Assembly: GCF_041734735.1 (NCBI RefSeq)
Contig: NC_134900.1
Coordinates: 36,194,300-36,258,299, forward strand
DNA: 64,000 bases
Reading direction: 5' to 3'
Source of the DNA: Babylonia areolata
Taxonomy: Eukaryota; Mollusca; Gastropoda; Neogastropoda; Buccinidae
Position numbers and translations under genes: made by a program. This document shows, piece after piece, positions 33,748-47,893 of this stretch. Numbering within the stretch: the first letter of the stretch is position 1; the number at the start of each line of letters is the position of its first letter. The notes below the pieces were generated by a model. The model searched no databases. It was not told where the DNA came from and saw only the letters and a program-made list of their open reading frames with translations.

Positions 33748-36700
33748 CTGTTAGTCACACACAGTCAATGCCCACCGTGCTACATGATCACTTCTGAATG
33801 TTGCATCAAGACTGGAATTAAGTTAGCACAGCGGTGTCACCAATTTCTCTGGAAAGTGCAAAATACAAGGTGAAATAACAGAAAAAACAAACAGGAACCA
33901 ACCAAACCAACCTGTCTCTGTGTTAAAGAAAAGAAGAGAAACATTATTTTGATGAATAAGAAAAAAAAAAGGGGGATAAGGGTGGGCGGGGCTTGATAAG
34001 GATAGATGACAGGTAATGAAATAGTTATCTTTAATAACTGTATGATGACATGTTCAGAGTGCTGGATTCTCACCCAGGTTTCCGGACTTCAATCCCTGTT
34101 GCACCTCGTCAACATATGTGCAGACCTGCTTGTTGAACCCCCTTTGTGTCTTTTTGCATGCAGAAGATCAAATAAAGATCCTGTCATATCATTTCAGCGT
34201 TCAGTGGGTTATGGAAACAATACCCAACATGCACCCGCACCCCCAAAAAATGGAGTACGGCTGGCCTACAAGGTGTAGTAAATAAACAAAACGGTCATTT
34301 GCATAAAATGTTACATGTCTGTAAGAGTGCGCGAGTGCTTGACTGAAACTGCACTGAATGACACAGGGAATGAATGAGAAGTACCCAGTGGCAGCCATCA
34401 GTTGGCTCTGCCCAGGTAGGCAGCTTGTTCTGTAAATGACTATGTAAGGAGCTTAAAAGCTTGGCCTCTGACCAAAGATAGTCACTGAATAAGTATTCAT
34501 ATCATCATCTGGTTATCTCTAATACTGGATGTACCAATGTGGTAGGGAAAAAAAAAAGTTCTTTTATTTTCCTTATAACATCTTTTTAAACTGGGTGTGA
34601 AAGAAAGCGTGATTATAAAAATAATCATATTTTTATCACAGCCACTGTGGAGAACTTCATGAAATTTTGTAAATCTAATTTTTTCTTTTAAATAGTTTTA
34701 TTCATGACTAAACAAAGAAAAGAATCACCCCAATCCCTTACACCCACACTATTAATCACTTGCCCATTTTGTAGCTATTCGTACAGAAAATCATTTCAAT
34801 GACAATACAAAAAAAAAAAAAAAAAAAAGGAAGAAAAAAAGAATGATCTAAAAACATGTTTGCAAATTATGTTGAGGAGTATGACCTGCTTCAAGAAAAG
34901 CATGAATCATAAAGGATTAAGTATCAGTATCTCTAGGAGGCGTCACTGCGTTCAAACAACTCCATATATGCTCCACCACATCTGCTAAGCAGATGCCTGA
35001 CCAGCAGCATAACTCAATGACCTTGAAGGATTAAGTGCAAACACATACCATACACTTTTGTCTTCAGACATGAATACCTGCAAAGCATCTACACATGTGG
35101 GGCTGAAGAAGTACACAGTGCAATTCTTTGGCATGCAAGGACCAGATATATTCACTACATGTCAATGTCCCCATAGCAGTCTAAAATATCTGTGTTCGGG
35201 ATTAGTAACTGATGATACACCAGCTGCAACAGCGATAAAATTCTAAATCAGAAGCCACAAAGAGGAAAGTTAGTCATGAGAAGAAAAACCAAAGCACAAC
35301 AGCCATGTGGAACAAATTCTCCCTGCAATGGAACAAAAAAAACAACAAACAAACACCCGACCACAGCAAAGCATTAGTTCACTAACCTGAAATTTCAATT
35401 TTTACAAACAAAACCAGAACAAAGACAGTAGTAATACATAAAAAAACACAACACAAAATTGTCACTAAGCTGAAAAGATGAAAGCAGAACAAACAAGTAC
35501 GACATATACATGCAAAAGCATAAAATTTCGATACCTGACTGCATACAGATAAGGTCACAAAGCAACCTAGCCAAAAGATGACGGACACAGAAGCTGGAGG
35601 CCGATAACAAGCACAGCTGACTGACCGCACAAACCAATCACTGACAGCTGTTCCATCACTCTGGAGGGCCGCTCCCGACACGTTAGAAAGAGCAAGAACG
35701 CAACACCGCAAGGAAAGGACCGACAAATGGCCAACACAAAGGAAGACGCACCACAGGAAACTGTCACACTGACAGGAGAAAAACCACATACACTGTGTCA
35801 CAAGTGTGGGATACGCCACAGATGTTTTGTCACAGACATGAGAAAACACCACAGAACGGTTTGTCACAGACCGCAGGGAAACAACACAGACATCACACAG
35901 ACGTGAAAAACACCACAGTCATTTTGTCACAGACATGAGAAACACAGACCTCATCACAGACATGAAAAACACCACAGTAATCTTGTCACAGACGTGAGAA
36001 ACACAGACATCATCACACAGACGTGAAAAACACCACAGTAATTTTGTCACAGAGACGTGAGAAACACCACAGTAATTTTGTCACAGACGTGAGAAACACA
36101 GACATCTTCCTCCAAACTCAAGCGGCCAGGGCAGAAGAGAACTGCTTGCACTTCTGTCCCTCTTTCAACACACTGATGGAACGCCAAGGCTGCCCGCTCT
36201 CGCACAAGTACGTCTGCATAGAGTGTGAAAGAAAGAAACGTCAGCGGAAACAAATGATCAGCATGCACTTCAACACCACCAACACTTAAAACTATCTCGT
36301 AATAAGGAAAAAAATTTTTTTTTTTTTTTCACAAGTTTTAAAGAAATAAATGTCTGAAGTAATGATCAGTATACTCTTTGACATGAACACTTATGTAATT
36401 TCATCAGAATCAAAAACATAAAAAAGGGAAAAAAATATTTTAAAAAAGAAGTTATCTTTTAAACATTTTTTACAAGGTTAATTCTTTTTTTTTTCTTTTT
36501 TTTTTATATTAAATAATCTGAACTGCTTTAATTCAAAGAAACAGTGAAGTCATAAGAATCTGATAAAGTTGAATATGTTAATCATCATGACTGGTAATCG
36601 CTGTTGGAAAAAGGAAAACTTATGTATGAGCGCCTTTCCCCTGCAATGCATAAATCCTCACACACATATACACCTCACAACACACATACACATACACACA

Positions 36701-37012
36701 CACGCACACACACAAGCCCACACACACACACAGAAGCACACACACTTACACACACACACACACAAGCACACACACACAAAGCACACACACTTACACACAC
36801 ACACACACACACACTTACACACACAACACAACACAACACACACACACACACACAAAGACACACACACACACACTTACACACACAACACAACACACACACA
36901 CACACAAGCCCACACACACACACAGAAGCACACACACTTACACACACACACAAGCACACACACACACACACACATACACAAGCACACACACAAAAAAACA
37001 AACACACACAAC

Positions 37013-37045
<33 letters not shown>

Positions 37046-38672
37046 CCAAACACACACACACACACAACACACACACACACTAAAGAATAAAAACAAAGTC
37101 CTAAAATTCTACTCACATGACCAAGAGGCAGACCATTCTTCTTCTCTTGGGAGGAAGCTGAACCCCCCACCCACACAAACACCGTGTCCCCAGAGTCGTA
37201 GATGAACACGTCCTGAATCGTACAATACAGCAAACCATAGTTTCTTATCTTCTTCTTTTTTTTTTTTTTTTTTAGCAAAATAAGCAAGCATGTACTCTTT
37301 CACATCCATCCCCTCATGGCAAGACAAAAAAAAAAGTCAATTAAAAAAAAAAAGAAAAAAAAAAAAAGAAGAAGAAATACTGATGAACAGGGACATACTC
37401 AAATACATTCGCGAAATAGTGCACATACACGACAAAAAAAAAAAGCATAAAATATGTGTACACATTTACTCATAAACACAGCTACATGCACTTGGATTTA
37501 GATACATGTATACAGTTTTTTACACATGTTATGTAAACAGATTTTTCATTTGATATATGAGTACCACTCGGCTATTGCACCCAACAGTCAACTTTAAGGG
37601 CCTACTGATTGTACTTGCTTGAAAAAAAAAACAGCGGCTTAACTCTTTCCATACGAACGGCGAAAGAGACGACGTTAACAGCGTTTCACCCCAATTACCA
37701 TCATCAAATTATTGCAAGCGGAAGGCTCTTATACTGAAAACGTGAATGTTGACAAAGAATACCACAATTCTGACGACGGAAGCTAAAGGTTGGGTCATTC
37801 AGACACCCACTGGACATCCGAGGGGTCTGTGTAGAGGAGAAGAGAGGACTGGCCGTACTGAGTGAGTTAACTGATGCCATAATCAGAGCATGGTCCTTTG
37901 GAAGTTGAGAAGCAGATAATGCGGAATCACCGCTGTTGTTGCTTTCAAATACTCACATCTGACTTGAAATCATCAATAGTCACGTCCCCTTCTTTCACCT
38001 CTTCATAGTCTCTTGTGTCTGTATTGACCCTGGAAACAAGCAGGAAATTTTTTTTTTTAATCAAAAGATACATGTTGTGAAAATAACATTATTTTTCATG
38101 TCCGCACACATCTGCACACATACAAATAAGCAGTCTCATATAAATCATTATGCAGCGATTGACTGTTCATTTTAATATTTCTACAAGATGAATATGAACC
38201 AAATGGGGAAATATCTGTTTGTTCACTTAATATCTCTTCAACATTTTCCAAATTCACCATCATTATCGTCAATAGATTACACTTTTAACAGCAGAAAATT
38301 TGTGGGATCAGAGACATTTAAATTCTTTTTTCTAAAAGCAGCTGGCTTACATAGTCAAAGGGACTGTGATATCTATATATTTATGTGTGTTATGTGTTTA
38401 TCAATGTAAAAAGACATTTATTTTACGAATAATCCACCCGTGATAGGACCTGTGTGTTGTTCAAGTTAGCACCTACTGCGGTCAAAGCTGCTTGGCTACT
38501 GTTCAGGACACATAATAACTACAACCACCACAAAGTGACAACAGAATGATGTTTACCTGAACAACAACTTGTTGCAGTCACCGTCTTCATCGTCAGAGGC
38601 ATTGCCATCGTCATCAACCTCCTCATCCAACAGTTTGAAGAAGTCATGCTGTCATGAAGACAATATTTTTAG

Positions 38673-38712
<40 letters not shown>

Positions 38713-41700
38713 AAGTGACATCTGGCTTTATTTATGTACATCTTACTTTAATTCATCTTTGTATACACATCCGATATCTAAACCAACAAAAAATTGCCTC
38801 TGTACGTTATATCTAAAAGAATATGTAATAACATGGTAAGGAATCACTAAGAAAGTGTGTGTGCGCGTGTGTGTGTGCGCGCGTGTGCGCGCGCGCGTGC
38901 GTGCGTGCGTGCATGCGTGCGTGCGTGCGTGCGTGATGTAATTGGGATCAGAATCAGAATGACTTGAAAAATGTATTTCTAGTTTTATATCACTTATGAT
39001 TACTACTACTACTACTACTACTACAACTGCCAAGAAGAAGAGGAAGAAGAAGAATTTTTTTAGTGCTATATCTTGTACAGAGAACAAGTCAAAGCACCTA
39101 CACACCAGTCATTCACTCACACACACATGATTCTGAGGAATGAAAGATACAACTTACAAATACCTGTAAGCAGAGAGCTAGAGAAACTGCAGACAAGGAG
39201 GAGGCGTGGGGGGGAGCTGGGGTGCTGTTTAGGACAGAGGTGGGTACTAAGAGGGGTGCTGTTTAGGACAGAGGTGGGTACTAAGAGGGGTGCCAAAAGG
39301 GGTGCTGTTTAGGACACAGGTGGGTACTAAGAGGGTGCTGTTTAGGACAGAGGTGGGTAGTAAGAGGGGTGCTAAAAGGGGGTGCTGTTTAGGACAGAAG
39401 TGGGTAGTAAGAGGGGTGCTAAAAGGGGGTGCTGTTTAGGACAGAGGTGGGTAGTATGAGGGGTGCTAAAAGGGGGTGCTGTTTAGGACTGAAGTGGGTA
39501 GTATGAGGGGTGCTAAAAGGGGGTGCTGTTTAGGACAGAAGTGGGTAGTAAGAGGGGTGCTAAAAGGGGGTGCTGTTTAGGACAGAGGTGGGTAGTAAGA
39601 GGGGTGCTAAAAGGGGGTGCTGTTTAGGACAGAGGTGGGTAGTATGAGGGGTGCTAAAAGGGGGTGCTGTTTAGGACAGAAGTGGGTACTAAGAAGGGTG
39701 CCAAAAGGGGGTGCTGTTTAGGACAGAGGTAGGTACTAAGAGGGGTGCTGTTTAGGAATAAGGTTGGTACTAAGAGGGGTGCTGTTTAGGAAAGAGGTAG
39801 GTACTAAGTGGGGTGCTGTTTAAGAAAGTGATAGGTACTAAGAGGAGTGCTGTTTAGGACAGAGGTGGGTACTAAGAGGGGTGCTGTTTAGGAACAAGGT
39901 GGGTACTAAGAGGGGTGCTGTTTCGGAACAAGGTGGGTACTAAGAGGAGTGCTGTTTAGGACAGGTGGGTACTAAGAGGGGTTCTAAAAGGAGGTGCTGT
40001 TTAGGAAAGAGGCAGGTACTAAGAGGGGTGCTGTTTAGGAACAAGGTGGGTACTAAGAGGGGTGCTGTTTAGGAACAAGGTGGGTACTAAGAGGAGTGCT
40101 GTTTAGGAACAAGGTGGGTACTAAGAGGAGTGCTGTTTAGGACAGGTGGGTACTAAGAGGGGTGCTAAAAGGAGGTTCTGTTTAGGACTGGGGCAGGTAC
40201 TAAGAGGGGTGCTGTTTAGGAACAAGGTGGGTACTAAGAGGGGTGCTGTTTAGGAACAAGGTGGGTACTAAGAGGAGTGCTGTTTAGGACAGGTGGGTAC
40301 TAAGAGGGGTGCTAAAAGGAGGTGCTGTTTAGGAAAGAGGTAGGTACTAAGAGGGATGCTGTTTAGGACAGAGGTGGGTACTAAGTGGGGTGCTGTTTAA
40401 GAAAGAGGTAGGTTCAAGAGGGGTGCTATTTAGGACTGAGGTGGGTACTAAGAGGGGTGCTGTTTAGGAAAGAGGTAGGTACTAAGTGGGGTGCTGTTTA
40501 AGAAAGAGGTAGGTTCAAGAGGGGTGCTATTTAGGACTGAGGTGGGTACTAAGAGGGGTGCTGTTTAGGACAGAGGTGGGTACTAAGTGGGGTGCTGTTT
40601 AAGAAAGAGGTAGGTTCAAGAGGGGTGCTATTTAGGACTGAGGTGGGTACTAAGAGGGGTGCTGTTTAGGAAAGAGGTAGGTACTAAGAGGGATGCTGTT
40701 TAGGAAAGAGGTAGGTACTAAGAGGGGTGCTGTTTAGGAAAGAGGTGGGTACTAAGAGGGGTGCTGTTTAGGAAAGAGGTAGGTGCTAAGAGGGGTGCTG
40801 TTTAGGAAAGAGGTAGGTGCTAAGAGGGGTGCTGTTTAGGAAAGAGGTGGGTACTAAGAGGAGTGCTGTTTAGGACAGAAGTGGGTACTAAGTGGGGTGC
40901 TAAAAGGGGGTGCTGTTTAGGAAAGAGGTAGGTACTAAGAGGGGTGCTGTTTAGGACAGGTGGGTACTAAGAGGGGTGCTGCTTAGGACAGAGGTGGGTA
41001 CTAAGTGGGGTTCTGTTTAGGACAGAGGTGGTTACTAAGAGGGGTGTTGTTTAAGAAAGAGGTTGGCACTAAGAGGGGTGTTGTTTAGGAACGAGGTGGG
41101 TACTAAGTGGGGTGTTGTTTAGGAACGAGGTGGGTACTAAGTGGGGTGCTCTTTTGGAAAATGGTAGGTACTAAGTGGGGGTGCTGTTTAGGGATGAGGT
41201 GGGTACTAAGTGGGGTGCTCTTTTGGAAAATGGTAGGTACTAAGTGGGGGTGCTGTTTAGGACTGAAGTGGGTAGTAAGAGGGGTGCTAAAAGGGGGTGC
41301 TGTTTAGGGCAGAGGTAGGTACTAAGAGGAGTGTTGTTTAGGAACGAGGTAGGTACTAAGAGGGGTGCTGTTTAGGAAAGAGGTAGGTACTAAGTGGGGT
41401 GCTGTTTAAGAAAGTGATAGGTACTAAGAGGAGTGCTGTTTAGGAAAGAGGCAGGTACTAAGAGGGGTGCTGTTTAGGAACAAGGTGGGTACTAAGAGGG
41501 GTGCTGTTTAGGAACAAGGTGGGTACTAAGAGGAGTGCTGTTTAGGACAGGTGGGTACTAAGAGGGGTTCTAAAAGGAGGTGCTGTTTAGGAAAGAGGCA
41601 GGTACTAAGAGGGGTGCTGTTTAGGAACAAGGTGGGTACTAAGAGGGGTGCTGTTTAGGAACAAGGTGGGTACTAAGAGGGGTGCTGTTTAGGAACAAGG

Positions 41701-44700
41701 TGGGTACTAAGAGGAGTGCTGTTTAGGACAGGTGGGTACTAAGAGGGGTGCTAAAAGGAGGTTCTGTTTAGGACTGGGGCAGGTACTAAGAGGGGTGCTG
41801 TTTAGGAACAAGGTGGGTACTAAGAGGGGTGCTGTTTAGGAACAAGGTGGGTACTAAGAGGAGTGCTGTTTAGGACAGGTGGGTACTAAGAGGGGTGCTA
41901 AAAGGAGGTGCTGTTTAGGAAAGAGGTAGGTACTAAGAGGGATGCTGTTTAGGACAGAGGTGGGTACTAAGTGGGGTGCTGTTTAAGAAAGAGGTAGGTT
42001 CAAGAGGGGTAGGTACGTTCTGTTTAAGAAAGGTAGTCAAGGGCTTTTAGGACGAGGTGGTACTAAGGGGTGTGTTTGGAAGGTGGTACTAAGGGGGTGT
42101 GTTAGAAAGAGGTAGGTCAAGGGGGTGTTTTAGAAGGTGGTACTAAGAGGTGCTGTTTGAAAGAGAGGTACTAAGAGGGTGCTGTTTAGGAAAAGGTGGT
42201 CTAAAGGGGTGCTGTTTAGGAAAAGGTGGTACTAAGAGGTGCTGTTTAGGAAGGTAGGCTAAAGGGGTGCTGTTTAGAAAGAGGGGTCAAAGGGGTGCTG
42301 TTTAGGAAAAGGTGGGTAAAGAGGGTGCTGTTAGGAAAAGTGGGTACTAAGGGGGTGCTAAAAGGGTGCTGTTTAGGAAGGTGGTACTAAGAGGGTGCTT
42401 AGGCAGGTGGGGTCTAAGAGGGGTGCTGTTAGGAACAGGTGTACTAAACGTTGGAACAAGGGTTACTAAAGGTGGTTTAGAAGATGGCAATCTAAAGGGG
42501 TGCTGTTAGGAAATGGTCTAGGGGTGTGTTTAGGACAGTGTCAGGGGCTTTAGAAAAGTAGGTCAAGGTGTTAGATGATGTACAAATTGCTGTTTAAAGA
42601 TGGTATAGGGGTTAAGAAGGTGTTCGGTGTTGGCGGGTGGTCTAGGGGGTGTGGAGGACAAGTGTTAAAAGTATTCAGTTTAATGTTACTATCTAAGAGG
42701 AGGAAGAGTTTTGTTAGTCTTAGGAAATGCTAAGTCTGTTAGAAGAGTATTCTAAGGGTGTAGAAAGAGGTGAGGGTGGGAAGGTTAGGGTGCTGTTGGA
42801 CAGTGGTACTAAGGTGCTGTTAGAAGGTGACAAGGTGCTGTTTAGGACAGGGATAAAGGGGTGTAAAAGGTGGTTAGAGGTGTTAGAAGGTCTAAGGTGT
42901 GTTAGAAGTGGAAAGGGGTGTTGTTGAAAGCAAGTGTTAGAAGGTATAGGGTAAAGGGTCAGGGGGTTGGGTGAGGGGGCGTTTGGAGGTGGTAAGGGGC
43001 GTTAAAAAGTCAATCTTTAGAAGTTACTAAGGGGGTAAAGTTAAGTGCTGTTTAAGGTATCAGGGTGCTTTTAGAAGTGGTATAAGATGGTTAGAAAGAG
43101 AGTAAGAGGGTGCGTGGAAAAGGTGGTACTGGTGTGTTAGGAAGTGGGACTAGGGCTGTTTAGGAAGGGTTGCAAAGGTGCTGTTAGAAAAGGTAAGGGC
43201 TGTTTAGAAGGTGGGTAAAGGGTCGTTTAGAAGTGGTAGGGTGAAGGGGGTGTTTAGGAGTGGTATAAGAGGGTGCTTTAGACGGGTAAAGTGTGTGGGG
43301 CTAAGTGTTAGACAGGTGTACTAATAGGTGCTAAGAGGGGTGGTTAGAAGGGTACTAAGGTTTTAGACGGGGTGGGGTGTTTTGAAAGGTAGGTGTAGAG
43401 AGAGGGTGCTATAGGGGTGTTTAGGAAAGAGGTGGTACTAAGAGGGTGTGTTTAGGAAAGAGGGTGGGGTTTAAGAGGGTGGTTAAGAGGGGTGATTAGG
43501 ACTAAGAGGGGTGTTGTTTAGGAACAAGGTGGGTACTAAGTGGGGTGTTGTTTAGGAACGAGGTGGGTACTAAGTGGGGTGCTCTTTTGGAAAATGGTAG
43601 GTACTAAGTGGGGGTGCTGTTTAGGGATGAGGTGGGTACTAAGTGGGGTGCTCTTTTGGAAAATGGTAGGTACTAAGTGGGGGTGCTGTTTAGGACTGAA
43701 GTGGGTAGTAAGAGGGGTGCTAAAAGGGGGTGCTGTTTAGGGCAGAGGTAGGTACTAAGAGGAGTGTTGTTTAGGAACGAGGTAGGTACTAAGAGGGGTG
43801 CTGTTTAGGACAGAGGTGGGTACCAAGTGGGGTGTTGTTTAGCAACGAGGTGGGTACTAAGTGGGGTTCTGTTTAAGAAAGAGGTAGGTACTAGGAGGGG
43901 TGTTTAGCAACGAGGTGGGTACTTAGTGGGGTGCTGTCTAAGAAAGAGGTAGGTATTAGGAGGGGTGTTGTTTAGCAACGAGGTGGGTACTAACTGTTAG
44001 CAACGAGGTGGGTACTAAGTGGGGTGCTCTTTTGGAAAATGGTAGGTACTAAGTGGGGGTGCTGTTTAGGGATGAGGTGGGTACTAAGAGGGGTGCTAAA
44101 AGGGGGTGCTGTTTAGGGCAGAGGTAGGTACTAAGAGGGGTGTTGTTTAGGAACAAGGTAGGTACTAAGGCCAGACTCAGAAGAGTGGAGTGCAGGGATT
44201 TGATGAAGCCAAAGAGGTTGTTCCAAGTGTACCGTTCAGAAAAAGTAGCAGCAAATACGGATGCACAACATTAAAAAGAACCCATAAATATGGTTTAAGT
44301 CCAATCTAGTTTGCATTTATTCTCTCTCTCTCTCCTCTCACTCCACCCCCCCCCCTCTCTCTCTCTCTCTAATGCACACACACACACACATACACACACA
44401 CTACCCAAAAATTGATGAACAGTTTGGTTTTAGCATATGCATTTTTGTAAACGAAAATTCTCATACTCATGCATTCTTACATGTTGATTCTGAAACACAT
44501 GGCTGATTGGTTACACCATTATATGCATGCCTTGAAACATTATTAATTAACAATTAATCATATGAACTTATATTTTTCTTACTTTTTACATTTTGTATAA
44601 AATACAATGCAAACATGAACAATCTTAACTGCATTCTGTTTTCTGTTCAAATCAGTGAACGGAGACACAAACAACGCAAAAACGAAAAAAAAAATTGTTG

Positions 44701-45308
44701 TTGCATTCCATTTTCTGTTCAGATTAGTGATGAAACTAATGTCAGTGGATTGATGGCCTAGAGGTAATGCGTCCGCCTAGGAAGCGAGAGAATCTGAGCG
44801 CGGCGCTGGTTCGAAATCACGGCTCGGCCGCCCGATATTTTCTCCCCATCCACTAGACCTTGAGTGGTGGTCTGGATGCTAGTCATTCGGATGAGACGAT
44901 AAACCGAGGTCCCATGTGCAGCATGCACTTAGCGCACGTAAAAGAACCCATGGCAACAAAAGGGTTGTTCCTGGCAAAATTCTGTAGAAAAATCCACTTC
45001 GACAGGAAAAACAACTCAAACTGCATGCAGGAAAAAATACAAAAAAATGGGTGGCGCTGTAGTGTAACGACGCGCTCTCCCTGGGGAGAGCAGCCCGAGT
45101 TTCACACAGAGAAATCTGTTGTGATAAAAAGAAATACAAATACAAATGTCATGTGACTACTCACGGAGGGCCTGGTGTCAGCTTCATCCAGCACGATCGA
45201 TTCTGCTTCTCCTCTCTTCTCTTTGATTTTGCCAATGTACTCCATGGCCTGAACACATCAACATGATGACATTCAATACTGATATCTATCTATCTACACA
45301 CACACTCA

Positions 45309-45353
<45 letters not shown>

Positions 45354-45461
45354 GAATATCATACTCTCTTGATTTCCTGGGCTCTGCTCCTTGTAGAAAG
45401 AACTGAGGTAATTACTGAAAATGTTAAAAAAACAAAACAAAAAAAAACAGTAGTACTGTCG

Positions 45462-45523
<62 letters not shown>

Positions 45524-47286
45524 TCTGTACCAATATATAATAGAGAATACTGACAGAGACCCAGGCTTTGACACACAGCCGACAGACCTGGAGTAATCTG
45601 GTGAACAGTTCTTCCGTGCGGCGCCCCTATGACTCTTCACAAACTTGTGGGAGAAGAAGAAGATACTAATATTTATACAGAGTGTGAATTATCATCTTCT
45701 TCTTCTTCTTCATTCGTGGGCTGCAACTCCCGCATTCACTTGTACGTACACCAGTGGGCTTTTACGTGTATGACCAGCAGCCATACTCCGTTTTCAGGGG
45801 TGTGCATGCTGGGTATGTTCTTGTTTCCACAACCCACTGTATGCTGACATGAATTACAGTATCCAGAACGTGCACAGGGGGTTCAGGCACAAGCAGGCCT
45901 GCACATATGGTTGACCTGGGAGATCAGAAAAAATCTCCACCCTTTACTCGCTGGGCGCTGTTACCGAGATTTGAACATGGGACCCTCAGATTGATAGTCC
46001 AGCGCTTTAAACACTCAGCTATTGCGTCCGTCAGTGTGAATTCTAAATCCAAGCCCAGAAAACTTTGTTTTCCATAAAGAACTGATGTGCAGCTCTGATC
46101 AGTTCTTAAGGTTAAAAGTTAAATCAAGATTGGTTCTTGATGCTTCATCCCCTTCTTTCATGGAAAATAATTCGAAAAAATTTTAATCCTTTTGCCCCTT
46201 TTGAGGTGTGAAGGATACAATGACAATACATACTCACTGAATCACAACTTCAGTCCAATGATGTCTCCGAAACATGCAAAAATGCACACCCATGAACACA
46301 CACACACACACGCACATGCTAATGATAATGATTTGCAACAAAGCAAATCAAACATACTGACAAGTATGTTTTAGATGCAACCAAAGTTACACACCCTTTC
46401 CAAGTTTTATGAATTTACTTAGATTGTGTTTTCTTCCCAGCACTGAATAAATTGCATAAACCGAACATTGACATATGTGATTTATAATCATTTGGTATCA
46501 ATTTATTTCGAATTACAGTAATTTGGGGAAATTCTAAAACAAAATGAAATTCATCCCCAACAGTACCCATATTACATTCCTTGCAAATTCTGTTTTCTCT
46601 GTTTTCGCCTTCAGGGGCTTGCATAGGTTATTCATTCCACTAACATCACATCCAGCATCATCCGATGAGCTCTTCAGGTGTGTGGTGTGCTGTCCAGATT
46701 TAAATCTTTGGATTTACTTTCAAGAGTACCTCTCTCTTTTCTAATCTCCTCTTCTTCTACTTCTTCTTCTTCTGTGTTGCCCTCTACTTCCTCTTATCTT
46801 TTTCTTTCCTTTTTCTTTATTTGTATCTTAATTGTGTTATATATATATATATATATATATCTTACTGAATATTTCCCTTTTATATCATAGAAATGTTTCA
46901 CTTTATCTTAAAATGTAATTTTTGTTTTCTTACCTAAATGTTTTCTTTCAACATGATAGTTCATATGTACGCTGTGATCAAGGAAGGGTGTGCCTGATGC
47001 TCATTCGTTTTTCGGTTTTATCTGTTGATGAGCATTTGTCTTTTTAAATGTTATTATTATCTTACTGAATATTCTCCTTTTTATAATGATTGAAATGTAC
47101 ACACACGTGCGCGCGCACACACGTTCAACACGCAGGCACCACACGGGTGCGCACGCACAAAACGATGCATGCACACGCACGGACACACACGCAAAACATA
47201 CACAGTTGTTTATTTTAAGTGAGCCTAAAGAAAATTTTCTGTTTTTGGTTAAAGCAGATAATTAAGTATTTTGAACTGAAATGAAC

Positions 47287-47322
<36 letters not shown>

Positions 47323-47836
47323 TATAGATATATAGATATATATATATATGTATATATATCAGTGATATGCGTATCTATATGTGTGGGACTTTTTTCTGTT
47401 TTGTTTAATAACTATTGTTTAATGATAAAAAAAAATATTTAAAAATAATATTAAATCCGATCAGTAACAAGTGATTGTATGTATGTGACTTTTTTTTTTT
47501 TCTTTTTTCTTTTCTTCTGTACATTTTCTTATTATTACTTATCATTCAATAACATTAAAAAAAAACAATTAAAAAAACAAACAAACATACTGACAGATCC
47601 CTACCTTGGATTTCTCCATTGGGCTACAGGAGGAGCCGTTGAACTGGTACAAAGTGGGCCCAGCGTCCAAGATGAACACATCACCAGACGTCACTAAGCT
47701 GCGAGCCCGAGGAATCTGAATGTTGAATCCATGTTGAATGAATAAAATAAACCATGTAAAAATATTCATGTAAACAGATAAGTAAATAAATAAGGTATAT
47801 AAGGCCTGGGTTTTTTTTTGGTTTTTTTTTACTGAT

Positions 47837-47893
<57 letters not shown>

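Larger units (their letters stand above)
33748..36117. other. Interval between the two alternative last exons
   Basis: Holds a SINE-C fragment, a SINE-B tail and a minisatellite (listed separately), plus AT-rich DNA. A minus-strand AATAAA near 34690 could end transcripts that use the proximal last exon. Confidence 0.5.

Noticed and set aside
36569-37090. His/Thr-rich frames of 130-173 codons
   Set aside because: AC microsatellite read in all frames.
42727-42927. 66-codon frame in the degraded array
   Set aside because: Arises from the same 34-bp repeat with indels; not a gene.
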